Shown piece after piece: positions 1 to 4,646 of a stretch of 6,610 nucleotides of DNA. The stretch is from assembly GCA_036269455.1 (NCBI GenBank), contig DATARS010000051.1, positions 1 to 6,610 on the forward strand, read 5' to 3'. Each line of letters begins with the position of its first letter. The stretch's first letter is position 1. The notes beneath the pieces are model-generated. The model made no database searches. It was not told the origin of the DNA and worked only from the letters and a program-made list of their open reading frames with translations. The position numbers and the translations under genes were made by a program. The DNA comes from CF-96 sp036269455 (lineage in GTDB: Bacteria > Chloroflexota > Dormibacteria > Aeolococcales > Aeolococcaceae).

Positions 1-279
1 GAGGAGGGGTGCCCCTGCCCGGCGTGCGCCGGCGGGTTCAGCCGGGCCTACCTCCGCCACCTCTTCGCCGCCGGCGAGATCCTCGCCCACCGGCTGCTCT
101 CCCTCCACAACCTCACCCACCTGGGCCTGCTCATGGCGGGCGCGCGCGATGCGATCGCCGCGGGGCGGCTGGGCGAGTACCGCGCCGGGGTGCTCGCCGG
201 CCTCGCCGCCGGGCCAGGCGCCGCCGCGGCGATCGCCCGCCCTGGTGCGGGCGGGCTCCGCTACACTCCAGCGCCGTGA
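1..279 (+). CDS. tgt: Queuine/preQ1 tRNA-guanine transglycosylase, C-terminal fragment
   Basis: This is the last 92 codons of a gene that begins before the window, read in frame 1 to TGA at 277-279. The enzyme exchanges the wobble guanine-34 of GUN-anticodon tRNAs for preQ1 (bacterial) during queuosine synthesis in the cytoplasm. Visible evidence is the zinc site: three cysteines at fragment residues 4, 6 and 9 (CPCPAC), then the conserved SRAYLRHLF stretch (14-22), and the fourth ligand, His36, in LLSLHNL. This matches the Cys-Cys-Cys-His site of the Tgt family; the Cys9-His36 spacing is one residue longer than in E. coli Tgt as I recall it. The final ~25 residues are Ala/Gly-rich and not family-specific. 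The active-site aspartates lie upstream and cannot be checked. The stop overlaps the secDF start by 4 nt (GTGA), which suggests co-transcription and translational coupling. The tgt-sec neighbourhood is a common one in bacteria. Confidence 0.95.
   Translation, partial: EEGCPCPACAGGFSRAYLRHLFAAGEILAHRLLSLHNLTHLGLLMAGARDAIAAGRLGEYRAGVLAGLAAGPGAAAAIARPGAGGLRYTPAP
262..267 (+). promoter_or_regulatory. Possible -10 hexamer for (near-)leaderless secDF transcript
   Basis: TACACT at 262-267 fits the TAnnnT -10 pattern and lies 8 nt before the GTG start of secDF at 276, so initiation at the usual distance would give a transcript beginning at or next to the start codon. No Shine-Dalgarno is visible before that GTG, which is compatible with leaderless translation. 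There is no convincing -35. The hexamer sits inside tgt coding sequence and could be chance; translation coupled to tgt is the simpler alternative. Confidence 0.2.
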
Positions 280-2714
280 TCCGGCTCAACCGCTGGCTGA
301 TGGGCGGCGTCCTGCTCATCATCCTCGCCGCCCTCTTCATCGACACCTACGGGTACACCTATCGCTTCCTGGTGGAGCACAAGGGGCTGGGGCAGAAGCT
401 CAACAGCAACCCGCACATCGGCAGCTACGACATCTACATCCACAAGGGCCTCGACCTCAGCGGCGGCACCGAGCTGACGATCGCGATCTGCAAGGGGCTC
501 AACGACCCGCCCGGCACCCAATGTCGCAACGGCCCGCCGAAGAACGCGAGCGCGTCGGACCTCCAGAACGCGACCATCACCGTTCTCAATCAACGCGTCA
601 ACAGCCTCGGCGTCGCCGAGGCGAGCGTCCAGGCCCAGGGCTCGGACGAGATCCTGGTCCAGATCCCCGGGGTCGACCTCAAGCGTGCGCAGGATGTCAT
701 CGGCACCACCGCGAAGCTCCATTTCGCCACGCCGGTGACGGGCAACGCCGACCCCAACGACCCCCGCTTCATCGCCGACCAGCAGCGCCTCTACGACCCG
801 GCGCAGCTCCAGAACTCGAGCCTGTACCCGCCCGGGTACCACTGGAAGATCGACGACAACATCCTGGCGACGGACGTCACCAAGGCCGACGTCGGCTACG
901 ACACCACCCAGAACCAGTACGCGGTCGACATCAGCTTCAACTCGCACGGCGCCGACGAGTGGTCGAGGATCACCAACGCCGCCTACAAGGCCCAGCAGGG
1001 GTCGACCGAGAACCGCATCGCGATCTTCCTCGACCGTCAGATCATCAGCGCGCCGGCGGTGATCTCGCCGTCGAGCAACCAGACCCAGATCACCGGCCAG
1101 TTCACCGCGGACAGCGCCAGCCAGCTCGCCAGCCAGATCTCCGCCGGCGCGCTCCCCGCCGAGATCGCCACCGTCCAGGCCAACGAGGTGAGCGCCACGC
1201 TCGGTCAGGACACCGTGCGCCAGAGCCTGATCGCCGGCCTGGTGGGGCTGGTCATCGTGGTGCTCTTCATGGTCGGGTACTACCGCTTCCCCGGCTTCTT
1301 GGCGAGCGTCGCGCTGCTCTGCTACGCGGCGATCGTGCTCGCGCTCTACAAGCTGATCCCGGTGACGGTGACGCTCGCCGGCCTGGCGGGCTTCGTGCTC
1401 AGCGTCGGCATGGCGGTCGACGCCAACGTGCTCATCTTCGAACGAACCCGCGACGAGCTGCGCCACGGGCGCAGCGTGCCCCTCGCGGTCGAGGCGGGCT
1501 TCCGCCGCGCCTGGCCCGCGATCCGCGACAGCAACATCTCGACGATGATCGCCTGCGTGGTGCTGTGGGTCTTCGGCACCGACGTGGTCAAGGGCTTCGC
1601 GCTCACCCTGGGACTCGGTGTCGCGGTGTCGATGTTCAGCGCCATCCTCATCACCCAGTCGCTCTTCGTCGGGGTGCTCAACTGGCGCCGGGCGCGCAAT
1701 CCACAGCTCTACACCGAGATCCACGAGGAGTACGAGACCAACCCGCCGAAGGGCCGGTTCGACATCGTGCGCACCCGCAACTGGTACTTCCTCGGATCGC
1801 TGGCGATCATCATCCCCGGCATCCTCGCCATCCTCATCTGGGGCTTCCGCCTCGGCCTCGACTTCGCCGGCGGCAACCGCATCGACGCCACCCTGCAGAG
1901 GCCGGCCACCCAGGCCCAGGTGGAGAAGTCGATCAACTCGGTCGCCGGCCAGCTGCAGCCGAGCATCCAGGCCGAGTCCGGCAACCGCTTCTCCATCCGC
2001 ACCCTGCCGACCTCGATCGAGCAGGAGCAGATCATCGTCAACAAGATCGGCACCGACTTCGGCTACGCCAAGGACAGCAAGGGCGCCCCCATCGTCCAGA
2101 CCCAGACGGTCGGCCCGACCATCGCCACCGACCTGGTGCGCAAGGCGATCATCCTGGTCGTCCTCTCGTCGCTGCTGATCTCCATCTACCTGGCGGTGCG
2201 CTTCCGCACCCAGGTGATCTCCCGCTGGCGCTTCAGCGTCTGCACGCTCTTCAAGCTGCTCCACGACGTCTTCGTGCTCGCCGGCATCTGGGCGATCATC
2301 GGGCACTTCAGCGAGGTCGCCGAGGTCGACACCCTCTTCGTCACCGCCATCCTCACCTCGGTGTCGTTCTCGATCCACGACACCATCGTGGTCTTCGACC
2401 GCATCCGCGAGAACCTGCGCACCGGGCCGCGGCTCACCTTCGACCAGGTGGTGAACCTGTCGACGGTGCAGACCATGACCCGCTCGCTGAACACCGCGCT
2501 CACCGTCGCCTTCGTGCTCTTCGCGCTGGTGCTCTTCGGCGGGTCGTCGATCCGCGGCTTCGTGCTCGCGCTGCTCATCGGCATCGTGACCGGGACCTTC
2601 AGCTCGATCTTCAACGCCAGCACGCTGCTGATCGCCTGGCAGTCGATCGACCGCGAGAAGCCGCAGCAGCCCACCGGGCCGCGGCGGGTGCAGACGCGGC
2701 GGGCGGTGTCCTAG
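276..2714 (+). CDS. secDF: Fused protein translocase subunit SecDF
   Basis: This is a single 812-residue polypeptide combining SecD and SecF, the proton-motive-force-driven membrane partner of SecYEG that pulls exported proteins out on the extracytoplasmic side. SecD half: TM1 at about residues 7-23, GLDLSGG at 58-64, a large extracytoplasmic P1 region to about 316 containing VNSLGVAEASVQ and an SAGALPAEI segment, then five TMs with VDANVLIFER (Asp382, the position matching the proton-path aspartate of the family). SecF half from about residue 480: FDIVRTRNW (from 495), TM, GLDFAGG (527-533), P4 region, VGPTIATDLV (612-621), LLHD (661-664), SIHDTIVVFDRIREN (699-713), and a basic cytoplasmic tail. 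I chose GTG 276 because it adds the usual short basic segment (MIRLNRW) before TM1 and overlaps the tgt stop; ATG 300 is the alternative. The frame stays open upstream to position 9, but that part overlaps genuine Tgt coding sequence. Oddities: His701 where Asn is common, Lys660 just before the LLHD motif, and a Cys72/Cys83 pair in P1. No yajC precedes it. Confidence 0.97.
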   Translation: MIRLNRWLMGGVLLIILAALFIDTYGYTYRFLVEHKGLGQKLNSNPHIGSYDIYIHKGLDLSGGTELTIAICKGLNDPPGTQCRNGPPKNASASDLQNATITVLNQRVNSLGVAEASVQAQGSDEILVQIPGVDLKRAQDVIGTTAKLHFATPVTGNADPNDPRFIADQQRLYDPAQLQNSSLYPPGYHWKIDDNILATDVTKADVGYDTTQNQYAVDISFNSHGADEWSRITNAAYKAQQGSTENRIAIFLDRQIISAPAVISPSSNQTQITGQFTADSASQLASQISAGALPAEIATVQANEVSATLGQDTVRQSLIAGLVGLVIVVLFMVGYYRFPGFLASVALLCYAAIVLALYKLIPVTVTLAGLAGFVLSVGMAVDANVLIFERTRDELRHGRSVPLAVEAGFRRAWPAIRDSNISTMIACVVLWVFGTDVVKGFALTLGLGVAVSMFSAILITQSLFVGVLNWRRARNPQLYTEIHEEYETNPPKGRFDIVRTRNWYFLGSLAIIIPGILAILIWGFRLGLDFAGGNRIDATLQRPATQAQVEKSINSVAGQLQPSIQAESGNRFSIRTLPTSIEQEQIIVNKIGTDFGYAKDSKGAPIVQTQTVGPTIATDLVRKAIILVVLSSLLISIYLAVRFRTQVISRWRFSVCTLFKLLHDVFVLAGIWAIIGHFSEVAEVDTLFVTAILTSVSFSIHDTIVVFDRIRENLRTGPRLTFDQVVNLSTVQTMTRSLNTALTVAFVLFALVLFGGSSIRGFVLALLIGIVTGTFSSIFNASTLLIAWQSIDREKPQQPTGPRRVQTRRAVS

Positions 2715-2770
2715 GAGCGCGTCCCACCCCGCGGCCGTGCGCTCGTCCTGCGGCGAGCAGCTGTTCGCGC

Positions 2771-2776
2771 TATACT
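2771..2776 (+). promoter_or_regulatory. Candidate promoter -10 box (TATACT) for the rimP operon
   Basis: TATACT matches the sigma-70-type TATAAT consensus at five of six bases and stands out in a very GC-rich setting. It lies in the only non-coding gap and before a long co-directional operon. Initiation about 7 nt downstream would give a leader of roughly 90-95 nt. The -35 is poor: at 16-18 nt spacing the sequence is around CCTGCGG (2747-2753), sharing only the TG core. There is no extended -10 TG. Confidence 0.5.
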
Positions 2777-2817
2777 CAGGGGCTGCCCACCACCGTGCTC
2801 CTGCCGCCGGCGGTGCA

Positions 2818-2835
2818 GGGGTGCCGCAGCACCCC
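2818..2835 (+). repeat. Perfect 7-bp inverted repeat (leader hairpin 1)
   Basis: GGGGTGC (2818-2824) and GCACCCC (2829-2835) are exact reverse complements around a 4-nt CGCA loop, predicting a very stable G+C-rich RNA hairpin in the proposed rimP leader. No T-run follows, so it is not a textbook intrinsic terminator; a pause, attenuator or protein-binding hairpin is possible. Confidence 0.6.
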
Positions 2836-2880
2836 GCGTCCACCCCGGAACGGTCGCCGACCGTTCCACCACACCTTTGA
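2821..2880 (+). CDS. Possible upstream leader ORF (19 codons) before rimP
   Basis: A GTG at 2821 opens a 19-codon frame ending in TGA at 2878-2880. That stop overlaps the rimP TTG start (2877-2879) as TTGA, the same geometry as the GTGA junctions elsewhere in this window. The peptide is proline-rich (6 of 19, with Pro-Pro at 16-17). A weak GGCGG (2809-2813) lies 7 nt before the GTG. The frame runs through both leader hairpins, so its translation would disrupt them. Short open frames are frequent by chance at this G+C content, so this is speculative. Confidence 0.2.
   Translation: MPQHPASTPERSPTVPPHL
2847..2867 (+). repeat. Perfect 9-bp inverted repeat (leader hairpin 2)
   Basis: GGAACGGTC (2847-2855) and GACCGTTCC (2859-2867) are exact reverse complements separated by GCC. 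The repeat ends 9 nt before the TTG start of rimP, covering the place where a Shine-Dalgarno would normally lie. As RNA it forms a stable stem with a tight loop; as DNA it is a 21-bp odd-centred palindrome that could be an operator. After it comes ACCACACCTTT, which has only a three-T run, so terminator function is doubtful. Confidence 0.65.
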
Positions 2881-3350
2881 ACGTGTCGAACGACGTGCTG
2901 ACGCGCATCACCGAGCTCGTGCAGCCCGCCCTGGCGACCTGCGGCGTGGAGCTGTACGGCGCCGAGTGGGACGGACGCACCACGCCCGCGACACTCCGCC
3001 TGCTCATCGAGAAGGCGGGTGGGGTGAACCTCGACGACTGCGAGAAGGTGTCGCGTGCGGTGGCCGGTGTGCTCGACGCGCATGACCCGATCAGCACGGC
3101 GTACATGCTCGAGGTGTCCTCACCCGGCGCCGAGCGTCCCCTCCACGAGCGCGAGCAGTGGCTCCGGGCGCTCGGCCTGCGAGTCAATGTGCGCTTCCGC
3201 AGCGGCGAGGCCGACACCGTCGTCGAGGGCCGCCTGCTCGCCGTCGGCGACGACACGGTGGAGGTCGAGATCCGGGAGCGCCGCGCCATGAGCTCGGTGC
3301 AGGTGCCCTTCGCCGACGTCGTCGCCGGCCGCCTTGCGGTGGAGTTCTGA
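2877..3350 (+). CDS. rimP: Ribosome maturation factor RimP
   Basis: This 157-residue protein is the usual length for RimP (about 150-160), which binds the 30S precursor and helps assemble it with uS12 and neighbouring proteins. The N-terminal alpha/beta domain reads ITELVQPALATCGVELYGAEW, then LRLLIEKAGGVNLDDCEKVSR (residues 40-60), followed by the family signature YMLEVSSPGAERPL (76-89). The C-terminal half is a small beta-barrel, Sm-like domain (about 95-157). I chose TTG 2877 because no ATG, GTG or TTG lies further upstream in frame; GTG 2883 and GTG 2895 are alternatives that keep the domain. No Shine-Dalgarno precedes any of them, unlike nusA. The gene is the first of the operon, and rimP upstream of nusA is the canonical order. 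The nusA start follows its stop after one base. Confidence 0.96.
   Translation: MNVSNDVLTRITELVQPALATCGVELYGAEWDGRTTPATLRLLIEKAGGVNLDDCEKVSRAVAGVLDAHDPISTAYMLEVSSPGAERPLHEREQWLRALGLRVNVRFRSGEADTVVEGRLLAVGDDTVEVEIRERRAMSSVQVPFADVVAGRLAVEF
3341..3344 (+). promoter_or_regulatory. Shine-Dalgarno of nusA
   Basis: GGAG, within GGTGGAG at the end of rimP, lies 7 nt before ATG 3352. It fixes the nusA start at 3352 rather than the in-frame ATG at 3334, which lies inside rimP and before this site. Confidence 0.75.
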
Positions 3351-3351
3351 G

Positions 3352-4329
3352 ATGGCCGAGCCGGTGGTGAGCGAGCTGCGCTCCGCCCTCGCCGAGCTGG
3401 GCGGCGGCGCCGACGTCGGCGAGGCCGAGCTCGTCGCGGTGATGGAGCGCGCCGTCACCGAGGCCTACCTCCGGGTCGCCCCGAGCGACGCCCGGGTCCG
3501 CGCCCACGTCGACCTCGGCGCCGGCGTGGTCGAGCTCTTCCGACCCACCGACGGCGGCGGCCGCGAGCGTGTCGACGACCCCGGCCCCGACTTCTCCCGG
3601 CAGGCGGCGCTCGCCGTCCGCGGGGCGGTCGGCGGCTGGTTGCGCGACGCCGAGCGCGACCGCGTGCTCCGCGAGGGCACGGGCCGGCGCGGCGAGCTCA
3701 TCGACACCATCGTCGAGCGCCAGGACGGCGACTCCTGGTGGCTGCGCAACGACCGCTTCCCGGCGCTGCTGCCGGTCGAGGAGCAGATCCCTGGCGAGGC
3801 GCCGGAGCGCAATCGCCACCTCAAGGTGGTCGTGGTCGACGTCCGGCGGCGCGGCCGCGACGCCGCCGTGGTGGTCTCGCGCTCGCATCCCAACCTGGTC
3901 CGGCGCCTCCTCGAGCAGGAGGTTCCGGAGATGGGGTCGGGACAGATCGCCATCCGCGCCATCGCCCGCGAGCCGGGCCGGCGCACCAAGGTGGCGGTCT
4001 ACGCCGCCACCGGCACCCTCGACGCCGAGGGCGCCTGCATCGGCCCGCGCGGGGTCCGCCACCGCGCCGTCGTCGCCGAGCTCGGCGGCGAGCAGCTCCA
4101 CATCGTCGGCTGGTCCGCCGACCCGGCGGTCTTCTGCGCCCGGGCGCTCGCCCCCGCCGAGGTGACCGGCGTCGAGCTCGACGAGGCCAGCCGCACCGCC
4201 CACATCACCGTGGCCCCGGGGCAGCTCTCCCTGGCGATCGGCCGCTCCGGCGAGAACGCCCGGCTGGCGGCGCGGCTGACGGGGTGGCGTATCGACATCC
4301 GCGGCGACGGCCCGGAGGCGCAGCCGTGA
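3352..4329 (+). CDS. nusA: Transcription termination/antitermination factor NusA
   Basis: NusA (325 residues) binds RNA polymerase near the RNA exit channel and modulates pausing, intrinsic termination and antitermination. Domains seen: a divergent N-terminal RNA-polymerase-binding region (about 1-110); S1 domain from GELIDTIVERQ (residue 114) to about 180; then SRSHPNLVRRLLEQEVPEM introducing KH1, with its GPRG loop at 231-234 and IVGWSADP; KH2 with LSLAIGRSGENARLAARLTGW (GRSG loop 297-300). The protein stops just after KH2, so there are no C-terminal acidic repeats. It is shorter than most NusA proteins (about 340-500), and the missing length is mainly in the N-terminal domain. KH1 has RHR where RVQ is typical, and KH2 has VAPGQ where VPDDQ is common. 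The start is supported by the Shine-Dalgarno 7 nt upstream. The stop overlaps the ylxR start (GTGA). Confidence 0.96.
   Translation: MAEPVVSELRSALAELGGGADVGEAELVAVMERAVTEAYLRVAPSDARVRAHVDLGAGVVELFRPTDGGGRERVDDPGPDFSRQAALAVRGAVGGWLRDAERDRVLREGTGRRGELIDTIVERQDGDSWWLRNDRFPALLPVEEQIPGEAPERNRHLKVVVVDVRRRGRDAAVVVSRSHPNLVRRLLEQEVPEMGSGQIAIRAIAREPGRRTKVAVYAATGTLDAEGACIGPRGVRHRAVVAELGGEQLHIVGWSADPAVFCARALAPAEVTGVELDEASRTAHITVAPGQLSLAIGRSGENARLAARLTGWRIDIRGDGPEAQP
4314..4318 (+). promoter_or_regulatory. Shine-Dalgarno of ylxR
   Basis: GGAGG within the last codons of nusA, 7 nt before GTG 4326. It decides the ylxR start, since the frame is open far upstream inside nusA. Confidence 0.75.
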
Positions 4330-4646
4330 GCGAGCTCACCCCGGCCGGGCCCGCCCCCCGCCGCCCCGAGCGCACCTGCCTGGGCTGTCGCACCGTGCGC
4401 GCCAAGCGCGAGCTGATCCGTATCGTCCTCCCCGCCGAGGGTCCGGCCGCCCTCGACCCGACCGGGAAGCGCAACGGCCGCGGCGCATACCTCTGCCGCG
4501 AAAGGGGTACAAACTGTCTGGCGCAGGCGAGGCGCCGTCATGCCCTCGTCCGTGCGCTCCGCACCACATCCGACCGCATCGACTGGGACAGCCTCGCCGC
4601 CGACCTCGACACGGTCTCCTCGGAGGTACTGACATCGCAACGGTGA
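4326..4646 (+). CDS. ylxR: YlxR/RnpM family RNA-binding protein (DUF448)
   Basis: This is a small basic protein of 106 residues. The family signature is clear: RTCLGCR (16-22) followed by KRELIRIV (27-34), then DPTGKRNGRGAYLC (44-57) and the helix CLAQARRRHALVRAL (64-78). Four cysteines (18, 21, 57, 64) could form a metal site, though many family members lack one; that is inference. In Bacillus subtilis the family member RnpM has been reported to bind and modulate RNase P; family members are also described as nucleoid-associated regulators. The gene sits between nusA and infB, the standard place. Start GTG 4326 overlaps the nusA stop and has GGAGG 7 nt upstream. The C-terminal ~28 residues are variable. 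The stop TGA (4644-4646) lies inside the start region of infB. Confidence 0.93.
   Translation: MSELTPAGPAPRRPERTCLGCRTVRAKRELIRIVLPAEGPAALDPTGKRNGRGAYLCRERGTNCLAQARRRHALVRALRTTSDRIDWDSLAADLDTVSSEVLTSQR
4622..4626 (+). promoter_or_regulatory. Shine-Dalgarno of infB, oddly spaced for GTG
   Basis: GGAGG at the 3' end of ylxR is the only good ribosome binding site before infB. It lies 16 nt from GTG 4643, which is long, but 7 nt from the in-frame ATC at 4634. The same 7-nt spacing is used for nusA and ylxR. Confidence 0.65.

Larger units (their letters stand above)
2715..2876 (+). other. Intergenic region / probable 5' leader of the rimP-nusA-infB operon
   Basis: This is the only sizeable non-coding stretch (162 bp). 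The first part holds a weak inverted repeat, GCTCG (2741-2745) and CGAGC (2754-2758) with an 8-nt loop and no T-run, which is a poor candidate terminator for secDF. A TATACT -10 box follows at 2771-2776. The rest is C-rich and carries two perfect inverted repeats (2818-2835 and 2847-2867) just before the rimP start. I find no tRNA, no recognisable riboswitch core and no Shine-Dalgarno before rimP. A self-complementary CCGCCGGCGG lies at 2804-2813. Confidence 0.7.

Noticed and set aside
9..275. An N-terminal extension of about 89 codons on secDF from ATG 9
   Set aside because: This part overlaps the Tgt C-terminus, which has its zinc ligands in frame 1. The extension is Arg/Pro-rich, and SecD begins with its first TM shortly after GTG 276.
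2741..2758. Rho-independent terminator for secDF
   Set aside because: The stem is only 5 bp (GCTCG/CGAGC) with an 8-nt loop and no T-run, and it overlaps the region of the candidate -35. It is not enough to call a terminator.
261..3083. A 940-codon open frame on the - strand opposite secDF
   Set aside because: It is antisense to codons with G/C third positions, where stops are rare. The product is Asp/Glu/Arg/His-rich, and no family motif, Shine-Dalgarno or promoter supports it.
149..3085. A 978-codon open frame on the + strand running through secDF, the leader and the start of rimP
   Set aside because: The product is Arg/Pro/His-rich low complexity with no domain. It is the out-of-frame shadow of secDF in GC-rich sequence, while the overlapping frame has unmistakable SecD and SecF motifs.
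4499..4523. A small A-rich island inside ylxR (around GGTACAAACTG) as an internal promoter for infB
   Set aside because: TACAAA matches the -10 consensus only partly and no -35 is present at the right distance. The codons encode the normal YlxR segment before Cys64.
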